Positions 1 through 12,209 of a DNA stretch of 64,000 nt are shown piece after piece. This stretch comes from Pochonia chlamydosporia 170 (Eukaryota; Ascomycota; Sordariomycetes; Hypocreales; Clavicipitaceae), in NCBI RefSeq assembly GCF_001653235.2, contig NC_035793.1, positions 3,286,001 through 3,350,000 on the forward strand. Direction: 5' to 3'. How positions within the stretch are numbered: position 1 is the stretch's first letter; every line of letters begins with the position of its first letter. Under the pieces are notes generated by a model. That model was given only the letters and a program-made list of their open reading frames with translations. It made no database searches and had not been told where the DNA came from. Position numbers and translations under genes: made by a program.

Positions 1-287
1 TTGTCGACTGTATTTCTCTCGGCTGAATTCACTCGCCCGTCGCCGTTTGTCGGTCCGTTCCTCCGCCCGACTGGGTCTTCACTCCAGAGAGAACGAGCCC
101 TTCATATTCGCCCATTTGCGGCGGCTTCCAGCTTCCAGAATTAGAATCCGGGTTTGCTTAAAGGAAACCCTGGGTTCTTTTTTTCTTTTCTTTCTGGCAG
201 GCCCTCATGCCATTCTAGAATTCGAAACGACCTTCACGTAAACGTGCGGTTTCAATCGCCGCCAAGGCTCGTCCAACTGTCATCACC

Positions 288-1760
288 ATGACCGTTCTCA
301 ACCAAATACTGGGCGAGGCCGCCCTTCTTGTTGCGAGACAAGCGGCATCGACAGCGCCGTCGTCAACGCCAACACCGACCCCGTCAACAACAACAAGCGC
401 CACTCCTGGTCCCACGACCTCAAATTCTAGCAAAGGTAACGATAATTCGAACAATGGGGGATCCAGCTCGCCCTTGTTGTTTTTCGTTGCTCTCGGTTTT
501 GGCGTCGTCTTCACAAATCTCTGGTAAGAAACCTTCGGTTCCGCGGGCCGAATGACCCGTTTGGCCAACTGTTTCCCATCGCATTGTTTGCTCCCTCACT
601 TCCCGCTGCTTCGTCAGCATGCTGCGATACGAAGGAAATTCAAGCAGCAGAATCGAAGCAACGAGTGCTGACACTCTCTCAGGATTATCGTAGGTGTCAA
701 ATACTGCTTCCGATACAACGCCCGCAACAGAGCAAGAATGACAAATGAAGATGGCGAACCCATCACTCTCGAGACCGTCCATCGACCACGCAGGCGTCGC
801 GAGAAGAAGTTGATGACCATGGATGAGGTGAATGAGAAGTTCCCGATGATGAAATACAAAACGTGGGTGTCGGAGCGAGCCAGAGAGGGTTTGCCGACCG
901 CTGGAGGCGTTTCTGTCCCCCCAAGTCGAGCGAACAGTATCCGTGATGCTGATGGAATTCTGCCCGAAATTGCCATCGTCAAGAGCCGCATCTCAACTGA
1001 AGCCCATCCTGTGGATGATACCAAGACTGCCACCGCTGCCGACTCTGCAAACGACGAGAAGACCGTTAAGCCTGCTTCAGAACAAACCGGTGAAACCGGA
1101 CAAACGTCAAACTCACAAGAGGATCGACCTGTGCCACTCCGCAGAATGTCAACTGAAGATGAAGACGATGATGAGCATATCGACGCCGCCTTGCCTCCTG
1201 AGTGCCTGGCCGCGCCTGGGGATTCATGCGCTATTTGTATCGATACCCTTGAAGACGACGACGATGTTCGCGGGTTGACATGTGGCCACGCTTTCCACGC
1301 TGTTTGTGTCGATCCCTGGCTGACAAGCAGGCGGGCTTGCTGCCCTCTCTGCAAAGCCGACTACTACACGCCTAAGCCGCGGCCGAATCAGGATGGCGAT
1401 GCCAATGGCAACAATGGTACCAGCCTGGACCCTCGCAACAACAGTCGTCTGAACCTTCCTGGCGGTCTTCGATCTGCTTGGTTCCGCAGCAACACTGGAT
1501 CATCTCGGAACACGCCTTCATTCATGCGTGGAGGTCGGGATGGCAGATCACAAGGTCGATCTCGAACACAAACAAACCCACAAGAGACTGGCACGACGAC
1601 AACTTCAACGCCAGCCCAGTCTAACAATGGTGGCATGTTGTCGTCGATTCGTTCTGCCTTGCCATTCGGTCGTCGACGGAATGAGCAACGGACAACGGCA
1701 ACGGAAACCGTTACACCTGCGCAGCTAGAGTCCGGCACTCGCACGGCAGGCACTCAATGA
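288..1760 (+). CDS. Membrane-anchored RING-H2 finger protein, probable E3 ubiquitin ligase
   Basis: Two exons, 288-523 and 683-1760, give about 437 residues. The donor GTAAGA at 524 and acceptor CAG ending at 682 agree in phase. The join completes one hydrophobic segment at about residues 64-85 (LLFFVALGFGVVF followed by an Ile/Val run), so the splice builds a transmembrane helix. Before it lies a Ser/Thr/Pro-rich, probably lumenal stretch. After it come basic residues and a RING-H2 finger at about residues 261-302, with CAIC, a CGHAFHAVC core and CPLC giving the C3H2C3 ligand order. The tail is Arg/Ser/Thr-rich and of low complexity. By family knowledge, such single-pass RING-H2 proteins are E3 ligases of endomembranes; the substrate and exact compartment are not visible. 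The finger is certain, the membrane topology inferred. Confidence 0.88.
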
Positions 1761-2511
1761 TGCAGGCAATAATGCAACCTGGCTGTTTGGCCAATTATCC
1801 TCAATGGAGCGTTTCAGTGGACAAAGCTGGGGCCCAACAATACTCTACTACATATTTGTAACCTTTCAGACTCTTAAATTGAGTTGGTGGCTGTGGCTTG
1901 AGAACCTTGTACTCTTGCCGCGTTTTGTGTGGCTTGCATAATACGACCATACTTTTAGGGGCCGCTAGAAATCGTTTTGAACTGTATATGGATCCCTTTT
2001 GTTGGCCGAGGTGGTGGAATTGGCTTCCAGTTTTATAACACAGACGAGGGAGTTTTTTGGGAAGCCTATTTATGGAGAGCTTCCAAAGATATGACACTGC
2101 ATTGCTTGTTTGACTTGCTTGACAGATGGAAGCCTTGTACGATGGGAGATAGGATCCATCGGTAGAGCGAGGTTTTGCATCTTATTTCACGACGGCTGGG
2201 ATGACCTGAAAATGGATTTTGTTTGTTGGCAGCCTTGTTATTAAATGTTATTGGAGCGGCGGAGTTGGTGGGTTATATATATGGCATATTTTTGGTGGCT
2301 GTACTCGGTCATGATGGCAATGAATGTTGTTAGATTACGGACTTGTCTATACATATGTTGGCGTGATTGCTCAATGTGCACATTCTCAATTGTCGCTGAA
2401 GGTTGTGACAAGTTTTAGAATCTCTAAACTATCGTACCTGTTGTCCAATCCATTTCGAATAAAAGATTGATCACTCTTCCATCTATCCAACTCTAGGTAG
2501 TAAAATATATA
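1761..2511. other. Convergent intergenic region
   Basis: This region holds the 3' ends of the RING-H2 gene (+) and the GPALPP gene (-). It is AT-rich near 2260-2300 and 2480-2515. I see no RNA gene or coding frame with support. Confidence 0.5.
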
Positions 2512-3381
2512 TCACAAAAACGAACCCTTTTGAAACCTCCCCCCAAATCCAGCAGACTTGCTAATCAACTCCCTCCTCTGCTTCTCGCCAATCTTCCCCC
2601 CCAAAGCCATATCCTTCTCCCTATCAAACGCCCTCTTGCTAGGATCGTCGTCCTCCTCTGCCGCCCTCCCCTCCCCTTTCCTCTTGGTGGCGTGTTCGTC
2701 GTACAGACTCTTCCCTCTGTGGGCTTCTATGTTTTCGGCGATTTTGCGATCCCGCTCATCTTGTTCGGTTTTGCGGCGTGGTGTTGTTTCGGTGGTGCGG
2801 CCGAGGAGCGCGTCCTTTTGGCGCTTGAGCTTTTCTTCCGGCGTTTCGGTCCATATTGTGGGTGTGGAGGATGTAGGTGTCGGTTTGGATGCGAATTTGC
2901 GGTTGCGCATGCGTGTTGGGTCACGTTCGGTGTAGGATGTTGATGTGGGGGGTGCGAGCATCCATGTGTCTCGTTGGGGGGCTTGGGATGAGGGCAGCGA
3001 AGGGCCTTGGGTTGGACGCTTGGATGTTGATGTTGGGAGGGACGGGCCGTAGTCTGAGTCTGATGAGGAGTCTTCGTTTGGATGTGGTTGCGACGAGGGC
3101 TGTGGTTGCGGTTGTGGTTTGGGACCGGTGTCTGAGTCGGAAGAGAGGTCTATTTCTTGGTCGTTTTGTTTTGTAGACGGGAGGGATGGTCCGATTGTGG
3201 CTTTGGCTTTTGCGGGAGCGGATGGACCATAGTCGGAGTCTGAGTCGGAGAGGTAGATTTCGTTGGTGTTGAGGGGGGAGTGGCGGGCTTGTTTTGCGGA
3301 TGGTGATGATGGATTGGGGGAGGTGGAGGTGCGTTTGCGTTTTGTGAGGTCCGGGGGTAGTTGGGGGCCTATTGATGCCAT
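2512..3381 (-). CDS. GPALPP-motif protein with C-terminal DUF3752
   Basis: Single exon of 289 residues. The start is placed at the ATG at 3381, because the first residues MASIGPQLPPDL already carry a GPxLPP motif; the frame upstream is low-complexity. Further GPSLP or GPSAP copies recur through the N-terminal half between acidic SDSD stretches. The C-terminal half is charged and contains the conserved block around KRAFDREKDMALGG that leads to a lysine-rich end, as expected of DUF3752. Human GPALPP1 is the family namesake; its function is poorly known, with a suspected nuclear role. The RING-H2 gene converges on it from the left. Confidence 0.8.
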   Translation of the reverse strand: MASIGPQLPPDLTKRKRTSTSPNPSSPSAKQARHSPLNTNEIYLSDSDSDYGPSAPAKAKATIGPSLPSTKQNDQEIDLSSDSDTGPKPQPQPQPSSQPHPNEDSSSDSDYGPSLPTSTSKRPTQGPSLPSSQAPQRDTWMLAPPTSTSYTERDPTRMRNRKFASKPTPTSSTPTIWTETPEEKLKRQKDALLGRTTETTPRRKTEQDERDRKIAENIEAHRGKSLYDEHATKRKGEGRAAEEDDDPSKRAFDREKDMALGGKIGEKQRRELISKSAGFGGRFQKGSFL

Positions 3382-6031
3382 TTTGGGGTTGTGGGAGGGA
3401 GGGGTTTGATTGAGGAGGATGTGGTGATGGTTTGAGGGATGAAGTCGGTGTTGAAGAGTCAATGAATGAAGTGAGGACTGGCGTCATTGTGCGGCGGAAT
3501 GTGGGTCTTGTCGCTCAACTTGGCAGCGTAAATGAGTTGCATTGTGGCCTGATTTGCTTTGAAGAAGATTTTGTTTCAAAAAAAAAAAAAAAAAGGAGCC
3601 GGAGGAGTAAAAGTAGAACAAGTTTCTTTAATATCTGATGTATTTGCAAATGGTTCAGTTTATAATTCGCTGACCTGCGAAGTCTGACAGAGTTGTGGAA
3701 GCCCGTGTAAGTGACAAACACCAACAGCGACACCAAAATTATCATTTGAGATGGACAAATCAGTAAGAAGCTCTGTACAAGTAAACTGTGCTTCCGGATT
3801 GCCGTCATCGTTTCGATTATATCACTCTCTATAACAGGCGTAGTTTTCGTTTCCCTTGCTCACGCTGTGGATTCATAAACTCTGGCTTCTCGAACCCAGT
3901 TGGCTTCGCATCTTGTACCACTCTTGTAATTTGTGCAGCTCTGAGGGAAGAGACTCTCGCCTGCAAATTTTAGTTGTCAGTCGCCAAGGTCTACAAGTCA
4001 TATTGAACCATGGCGGAACAACCAGTAGAGTCTGCACTATCAATACCTGGCGGGAACCCGAAATATCAGGGTTGGGGATGACGCATGGCTTTATCCGTGC
4101 CGGAGAAATCTCCGCTCTGACTATAGTCGACAAGTGTGAGGAAGAGGTTCGTCCCATTGAAAACGATGGCGTTTTCTGCCCCTGTGACTTTGCGGGCGGA
4201 GACTGGGTTGAATTGGCATGGGATTTGGGTATGCATAACAGTGGCTTTGGGCTGATCTTCGCAAATCATGTACCCTTATTTGACAGTTAAGACCCAGGGG
4301 CATTCTTATGCAGAGTAGGATCATGGAGACGCACGTTAAGTGTAGGGCCGAAATTGACTCTGCCGCTACGTTGTGTTGTTACTCGATGTAGCATGCACGG
4401 CTCCAACTTGGCCAATGGCCATAATCACGCTGGTCCGTAGACAACTGCCAAAGGAAGCTATTTAAACTTTTGGTTAGACGTATTAGTCAATAGTGGTTCG
4501 TGCTTTCGCATGGGTTGCAATTGATAGACGCGCGTTGTGGCTTGACAGGCCATGGAATCCGTGCAGTTTCAGAGTTGATCTCGTCTGACAGATCTGCAGT
4601 CTGTGGACTGATGTATGCGGGGCGAATCTGGAAGGTGCCGAATTGATGGCATTGATGGAATTGATGATAAGGTGGATTTGCAAGATACGAACTCATATTA
4701 AAACGAGAATGTAAAGGCATGTCCTGTGATTATAGTGACCTGCCAAATGTAAATGGGATATGCCTCGGACAATCAGAGCGAATTCTTTGCAAGACAGGAA
4801 ACTTGTGAGCTTCTACAATGAGCTGTTGAGTTTCCATAATCCTTCGAATTCCTGTAACAGAACTGCAGATCGTCATTTCCCAGATTGAACTCACTCCTCA
4901 TCGACGAAGACGTTGGCTGCAGTATACTGGACATGGTTAACTCCCTTTGTGCATCTCTAGTTCCCTAATCAGCAGTTTTCTAGAATATTGGTTCTCATTG
5001 GGACCTTGCATCAAGCATAATGGCCAAGGTGTTACCATGTCCACCGAATATCCCTGACAGCTGCTTCGTGCCTAGGACCTGGAACCTTGTCATAGGAATG
5101 GCATCCCGCAAACCTAATTACGGCCTGATATCTTTCACTGCCGGATAAATATGAGATCTACATTGTTGGAGTGAACCTTTCTTTGACATGATATCTTTAC
5201 TGGGTACCTGAGTCGTGACCATGGAGGCGTAGATGCAGGTGACTGGCGATCCAGGGAAGTTAACTCTCTGGGGAGTAACGGGTTCGGCTGTCATCCGATG
5301 CCGAGACTAGCACTATGCTGAAGCCTAGGAGGATTGGAGCTAGCTGTCGGAGGTCCCGAAGACAGGAACAATGATCATGTTGAAGTTTGATGAATGCGGC
5401 GACGATTCATTGTGTTTTGGATGTTCAGATCGTTGGAACAACTCGTAAACTCGTCTGTAAAATATTTGAGCTATTCCAATCATAACAGAGCACATCTCTA
5501 AAGTCTTAGGAGCCCATGTCATAGACAAATTGAGCCGACTTTGCATCCCAGAGTTATCTGTATTGGCATCTGCTCTGACAGGGTTGTGAATGGTGTGGAC
5601 CACTCACTGCCGGATTCGACAAACCCTCACGCAATATTCCGCAATACTGCACGCGATGGATGGCTCTACCGACATGACGTGCATTAGTTTTATTAACGGA
5701 ACATCTTTGACCAAAGCGGTGATGCGGTGCGCCTTCTTCGCGGCATCTCAGTTCGACTATTGCATCTCGCCTATCAAGGTACTCTCCAGCTCCTGGACTA
5801 CATACAACAAGGATGAGGGATAGGACTGTGGATGATCATTACAGCTTCTCGATGTAGTTTGACTGGAATATAAATACTCTGCCAATGCCCTTTGCCAATC
5901 TAGACTGAGGAGCAAGACAGTCCGATCCGTTCGCTCTTCCTATCCGCTTCAAGGCTCCTTGCGCCAAACTTGTCCCTCGTTTATTTCAACACGCCTTAAC
6001 TCATAATACTTATACAAAGACTGTCTTGAAA
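3382..6031. other. Gene-poor 2.65-kb stretch with an A-run and one weak ORF
   Basis: A run of about 17 A residues lies at about 3578-3594. An open + strand frame of about 144 codons ends at 4290. Its last 65 codons look protein-like (FIRAGEISALTIVDKCEEE), but I recognise no family, and no convincing start or splice signals accompany it. It may be a gene remnant. The right end is the promoter of the gene beginning at 6032. Nothing else is supported. Confidence 0.35.
5868..5876 (+). promoter_or_regulatory. TATA-like box of the gene at 6032
   Basis: ATATAAATA lies about 155 bp upstream of the ATG at 6032. It is followed by a pyrimidine-rich leader, which is usual for fungal core promoters. The assignment rests on position only. 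Confidence 0.35.
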
Positions 6032-7200
6032 ATGGCCACCGGCCCCGGAACAGTCCTCATCAACACCCTCGGCGTCATCGCCGGCGCCCTAGGCATCTTT
6101 GGTTTCATGCAGAACCAGGTCGACAGAGCCGGTAAAGACGATCTAGTATTCAGCTTCAAGATTGGCCTTGACGGCGCTCACGGGCCCGGCACACCTCCTC
6201 TTACCGAAGCAGGGGGAAATTTACCTGATATACGTGTCTTTGACAACCAAGGCAACTTCCTGGGCATGGCGACCAACGACCGCAATAAGTGTGAGTCAGG
6301 CGAAGACAATTGTTTAGCAAAAGTCCCGGGGCCGATAAAACAGCAACCGTCGTATGCGTTGTTTACTGCAAATGACGATGCGTTGTGTGTTGCGTGGGCG
6401 AGCGTAACTTATCCTGGTGGTGATAAGTACGGATGGGTTGGGAACTGGGCCAAGGAGTGCAATGCGCCATGGTGAGTGGAGCGCGATTCCATCCATTGCA
6501 GTAAGAGTACTAATTGGTGTTTTGGTAGGTACTATTCGGACATTGATGTTCAGACTAGCAATGGCTCGGATAAGTTGTTTTGCGCCTGGATGGACTCAAA
6601 TGGCGATCAGCCTACAACCGGTATTCAGATTCACTGGCCAGAGTTCCACGAGGGCTTCAAGGGTAACGGAAATGATCCCAATTTGTAAGTTTATCGGCTT
6701 CTTTGCTTATTGTGTCGGCACAACTGACCTTCCCCAGCTACTGCCAGGACAACCCTGCCCTCCGATTCATCAAGGATAAAGACCCTCATGGCATCACATT
6801 CTGGACCAAGAAGCGCGACCTCTTTGCTATCAACCCTTCCACGGCTATTAGCGAACTTGCCCCTCCAGTGAATCGTGAACGAGACGTAGAGCGCATCAAG
6901 AGAACTCTCGCCAATGACAACCGTCTCATTCGATCTGGACATGCCGGCCATTCTGCCAAGGAATTGTGTGAGAGTAAGAATTCTGTCGGACCGAGCTTTG
7001 TTTCTCAGAGTGAGCGGGCTTTCTGTCATATGCCTGATAAGAAGCTTTATCAGTTTTGTGATGATGTTCAGTCGGGTGCGTGCTGGGATGACAAGGAGCA
7101 GAAGTTGTCGTCTAAGGCGGCGAAGGGTCAGGCTGCGGGTTTGGCTTCTGTGCCTGAGGTCAAGTTCGATAAGGCTATTGCTTGGGGTGTGAGCAAGTAA
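6032..7200 (+). CDS. Unrecognised membrane-anchored or secreted protein with conserved cysteines
   Basis: Three exons, 6032-6471, 6529-6684 and 6738-7200, give 352 residues. All three phases fit, with donors GTGAGT and GTAAGT. Residues 8-25 are hydrophobic (VLINTLGVIAGALGIFGF) and may be a signal anchor. The following region looks like a globular beta-rich domain: a DNQGNFLG stretch, a paired-Cys CESGEDNC loop and a CVAWASVTYPGG strand. A CAWMDSNGDQPTTG segment in exon 2 is similar in style. The C-terminal third is charged and has more Cys (ELCESKN, AFCHMPDKKLYQFCDD, GACWDD), so disulfide bonding is plausible. I do not recognise the family. The ABC transporter gene converges on it from the right; a functional link cannot be claimed. 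Confidence 0.75.
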
Positions 7201-7678
7201 AAAGGGATAAAGGGGTTGTAATTTACTAAATTTAATTCTATAAACATCCTGTATAGATTTCCAGCTTAGAGGGTGCAAAGGATCCGGGATAGAGTTTGTC
7301 CATATTCTCTAGTGTGCGACATCAGGCACGTTCCGATAACATATTTGGCTACCGTTTTGTGACCATCCTACATAGCTTTCTGTGACTTTATGTTCTCTTA
7401 TGAGGATGTTTGCGTTGCCCGTTGACGTTATGTGACCACTAGCTCTAGAGATGTTCAGAACATGGGGAAAGTTGAGCATACATCACCAGGTGCTCCAGAA
7501 AATGATAGTGCGCAGTTTACATTCTTCCACTGAGTAAGTATCCAGGTTCATACCAGGGAGCATTTGCAACATACTTGGACATAACTACAGAAATCTCCAG
7601 TCTCCTAGCCCCTTCCTGTACTCTATTACCTGTCGGGTTGGAAAACAGCAGAAACGAGAAGACTGCAGAAACGTAAAA
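7201..7678. other. Convergent intergenic region
   Basis: This region lies between the 3' ends of the 352-residue gene and the ABC transporter. I see no feature beyond presumed 3' untranslated sequence. Confidence 0.4.
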
Positions 7679-10600
7679 TCATTGAACATCCTTTAGACGC
7701 TGGTATAGCCCTTGTCTGTCAGAGCTACTGTCAAGCAAATCACAAAACCTACCACCCCGGCGAGCTAATTCCACTGGTCTCCCAGTTTCCACAACTTTGC
7801 CATCACTGAGAACGACAACCTTGTCAAAGTCCACAACCGTCGATAGGCGATGGGCAATGATAATCATGGTACAATGGGGAAAGCGCTCCCGCACAACTCT
7901 CTGCAAAACAGCGTCGGTTTTCATGTCTATCGCACTTGTAGCTTCGTCCAAAATGAGCATCTTCGGCCTGGCAAGCAGCGCCCTAGCCAAGCAGACCAGT
8001 TGTCTCTGCCCTTGTGATATATTAGACCCGCCTGTTGAAATAGTGCTATCAAGAGGCATGTCAAGTTGAACTTGTTTCAACGAGTTTAAAAGTTCTTTAT
8101 CGGAGAATTGGCCTAGCATATCGAGGTTACTGCGTAAAGTGCCACTGAATAAGAACGGATCTTGTGGGATGATGCAGATCCGGCTGCGGAGGTCCTTTAG
8201 CTTCACCGTGGAAATGTCAACGCCATCAATTACAATACTTCCATATCTTGCTTCTAGCACACGAAAGAAAGCAAGAGCTAGAGTCGATTTACCTGCACCC
8301 GTTCGGCCGACTATGCCGATGCGTTGGCCGGGATCTGCAGAGAAGTTGATGTTTCTTAATGCCGGAGGCAAGTCTCCGTAACGTATGGTAAGGTCTTGGA
8401 CGACAATCTCTCCATGCTGCGGCCAGTCGTCAGCGACTTCTTGGCCGTTCTGAGATTCAACCGGCAGCTGGTTGTATTCAGCTACACGACTGGCGGCTCC
8501 GAGGTCATTTTGAATCACTATCGCCTTTCGTATGAGGAAGTCGATTGTTGCAGAAAACTTCTGCGCAACAGCTAATGCAAACCCAGCTAAACCCGCATTT
8601 AGATGGCCAGAAACGACTCCGAGTGCTATTGCCGTCTGGAATATCACACCTAGTGTACCGGTTTGCATTTCCATCCATCTGGAGCAGAGGCAGCTGTACC
8701 AAGCTGCTCGTGTAGAATCATCAATCAGCTTGTCCATGTGGTTGATGTAATCTCGGGTCCGTCCAAAAGTTCTGATGACGAGGAGGCCGTTTGGGGCCAA
8801 TGTCGAATGAAGATGGCTATATAACGGGGATAGAGCAGTGGAATTAAGCCTTTGGAGTTGTTGGGCAATTGGCATACAGCGACGGGAAACCCTCCAATAA
8901 GCTAGCAAGAGACAGACAGCACAAACACCTGTATATGGTGTTATAAATACCCTAAACTAATGTTAGCGACAAAGTAAGTGGTAAATTATATTGCTACTGA
9001 CCCAGTCGCAATGATCATCATCAACTTGGAACCATACTCTATTTCTGCACCAAGATTTGTCGGCAGCCTCAAGTCAATGGTGATCATGTCAGAAGTGAAT
9101 CGTTTGAGAACCTCTCCTCGAGGAACGGTTTCAATCCAGTCTAGTGATGATCGTAGCAATGAATGTACCATTTTGCGATAAATTGTTGTTGATGCTCTGT
9201 CTCCGATGATGTAGACGGCGAGGCATTTCACGCCCAACATCAGAGCTCCTGTGGCTGACACGATTAAGTAGCCCCAGATATAGTAGATAGTTGAGTTTGT
9301 GGTAGTGAGCGTACCGTGCTCATTCTCTCCTCTACTGAGTCCATTTGGATCTGGGGCGACAGTGTCAGTCCAGTGCTTCAACCACCATTCTTTGCTAATT
9401 GAAGCCGCTTCTGTCACTAGAATGACTGCAATCACGGCTGCCCAACCAAGGAAGCCACCTGCACTTATATACTTTCCGAGAGTGGTCGCTGTTTCTTTCT
9501 GGAACTGTTGGTCTGTTTGCTTGAGGCTCTCGGTTTCAACTCTGTGGTGCTTATTACTGTTACTCGTACCATCAACATCTGCTTCAGGCGAAGGCAGATG
9601 GTTATCAATCTTTGTAAAATCTCTGATACCGGGAATAGTCCCTGATATTGACTCAGTTGCCATCACATGGCCGTTTGAAAGGTATACAGAGAAACTGGCG
9701 TACGGCCTGCACATGGCATCATGATGAGTTGCCAGAATTATGGTCCGTCCTCGGGTGAGCTCTCCACAGAGCGCCTGCTCCAGAACCTGTTTCCGAACTT
9801 CAGGGTCAATAGCTGACAGAATGTCACCCATGATAATGGTTTCTGCCTCGGAATAGAGCGCCCTAGCTAAACAGACTCGCCAGCGTTGCCCGCCACTAAG
9901 TAAAGTACCCTTGGGTCCGACATCAGTCATGTCGCCCGCTGGGAAACCTGCAATATCTCTGTCCAGAGAGCATGCTTTGAGTACCATGTTGTAGTTTATT
10001 GCGTTATATGAGGAGCCGAACAGAATGTTATCCCTCACAGATGCTCGCTCTAGCCATGGCGGCTGAGAGACAACTGCAATGTAAGGCGAGCTGTTATCGG
10101 ATGAGATGGCGTCAACGGGACATTTGAGAACTCCAGATACGAGTGATGTTTCTCCTAAGATGGAGCACAGCAGGAGATTCTTGCCCGATCCTGTACCACC
10201 GGTCACCAGAGAAAGTTTGCCCTTGGGAAAGCTGACACTCGGTATCTTCAAGGAGAAGGCAGGTTTTTGATTCTCTACTCGTTGGCCAGACCATGATACA
10301 ACTGCATTATCGAATGAAATCGTTTCCGATTTTGTAGTCGCTACCTTTCTCTCTGGCAGCCTCAGGAAGGCCTCCAGTCGTTCGCAGCTTGCCCGGCATT
10401 CAAGCAGATACGTCCAAGTCAATGGTAGTACAGAAAGACTACTATGAAGCTTCTCCAACAATCCAATAGTAGTGAATGCCACGGATGCCGATAAAGAGCC
10501 GGTGTGAAGCGCATAGAGAGAAATGGGTAGCACGCCAAGTACCAAGGGGCCAAGGTTGGCAATGATGACAAGCAGACACATTGGTATGTTACTGCGCCAT

Positions 10601-12209
10601 AACTCTTTCATCTCTTCATGTCGCACATCTAGCAGTCTATTTTCCCAATGCTCTTCGTAAGCGCCAAGGCGTATGTGTCTGATGCCCTGCAAAGCCTCCG
10701 AGAGTAAGTTGGACCGTTGGTCGCGATACTTCATCAATCCGAAATAGTACTTGGCGTATGAGCTGGAGAGCCTTGAGCTAAGTGCCATGGTGAGACACAT
10801 GCAAGCAATGCCGATAATGAGACCATTCCACCCAATGAGTCGTGCTACAACGGTAGTTGTGAGGACTAGCTTGGCAATGGACTGGGGAACTTGGACGTTG
10901 TTGCCGCAAATTACAGAAAGTCGACCACTGAGAACGCGCGATTAGATGCCAATATATTGAAGCCTCAATTCCCGGATTACCACTTACGTATCCATTTGTA
11001 AATGATTGTCAATCGATTTGAGTGAACTAGGTGGGATTCCTTTCGCTGTGCCATTTTGTACTGGCAATTCCTCCTGTGACTCCGCGACATTAGGTAACTT
11101 GAGCGTTTTCCGATATACAAGAGAGCTTAATACGGCTTGCAGAGGAATCTGGAAATGAGCCATGGTGAACCATTGAAGCACCTGCCCAACCCAAAGCTCA
11201 ACCATGAGGCTGAGCCCGTATGAGATGGCATAGACGATTATCAAGCCCTCGTTTCTCGTGGAGTCGCCCTCTAAGGCATGAAGAAGACAGAATAGAATAT
11301 ACTGGGGAAGCATTTGAGTGGATGACCTGAGAAAGGCAAGGCACCATTGTTGCACGAGCTGCATGTGGAATGCCTTCCAGAGCCAAATCCAGAGCCTTCC
11401 GTTGGGATTGTAGATGGGATGCCTATCCATAAGGCCACCTGTCTGTAGAGATGAGTCAAGTAATGGCAAGTCTGATATAGAAATGTCTTGAGATTTATAA
11501 GTTTCAAAAACATCGCTTTCCCATGAAAAAGTCAGCAAAGCAGCTGCGCTTGTTGTCCTTAATCGACCTGCCCGGGCATGTCCGACGAAGACATCCGGTT
11601 GTCGAGGGTGGAGCAGAAAGCCAAGAACCTGGATAATTAATCCAAAGACTTGAATCTGATCAGGAGACGGCGCTTTGGTGACATTCTGGTATATAACATA
11701 GTGCGCTATGTGTAACCCAATTAATAGGGTACCGGAAAGGGCTCCGGCAAGAGCCAGGTGAAAGGTAGTTGAGTATTTTCCCGAGCCCCAAATCAAAATA
11801 CTGGCATACGTTGCGGAGAGAACTAAATTGATCATCTGGCACGTTTTAGATGTTTTGAGGCACCAAAAATTTCCAGATTGGAACGTACCTCGGACGAGCC
11901 GGGCATTGCAGTATGGCCTTCGAACATGACCTCAAACAACCCCGATTGAATGCAAACTGGCCTTGTGAAAGAAAGAAGGCTGCCGAAGCAAACCAACAGA
12001 AATGATCTTTTAAGCCACTGGTTGTACTTTGATTTCAAATCTTCCGTGACATGACCAGACTGACTGGGCCTGGCTTGCGATGGCTCTGCAGGTGTGATGC
12101 GCTCTGGAGATGCCAATTTTACTAAGGCATGACATGCTATAAGGGATTGTAGAATTGAAAAAGTCAAACTCAGCCATGAAGCAACAGCTAATTTGTGATA
12201 ATCTGTCAT
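7679..12209 (-). CDS. ABCC-type (MRP-like) full-length ABC transporter
   Basis: Four exons, 12209-11889, 11835-10988, 10927-9002 and 8951-7679, give about 1455 residues in consistent phase. The order is N-terminal membrane segments, TMD1, NBD1, TMD2, NBD2. NBD2 is canonical, with Walker A GRTGAGKST, Q-loop IIPQDPFLFSG, signature NISQGQRQ, Walker B LILDEATSAID and an H-loop AHRLST. NBD1 is degenerate: Walker A reads GGTGSGKN (Asn640 replaces Ser/Thr), Walker B reads IIMGD (Gly757 replaces the Mg-binding Asp), and the signature is LLSGGQRWR. Family members export drugs, conjugates or fungal metabolites across plasma or vacuolar membranes; the substrate here is unknown. The 5' end is uncertain: the frame stays open to about 12338 without an ATG, so an upstream exon is possible. 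The exon 3/4 junction has a second in-phase option (8998/8956), but 9002/8951 leaves better branch-site spacing. Confidence 0.88.

Noticed and set aside
614..1354. Antisense frame of 246 codons across the RING-H2 gene
   Set aside because: It is a shadow of the + strand gene with its RING finger; its Ser-rich content comes from complementing acidic codons.
3880..3905. GGTTCGAG-like box B on the minus strand, as in a tRNA gene
   Set aside because: The sequence lacks the final CC of box B, has no matching box A at the right distance, and I see no cloverleaf.
8956..8998. Alternative exon 3/4 junction of the ABC transporter (donor GTAGCA, acceptor CATTAG)
   Set aside because: It is in phase, but it leaves only a few bases between the CTAAC branch site and the AG and uses a poor donor. 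GTCAGT with TTTAG fits better.
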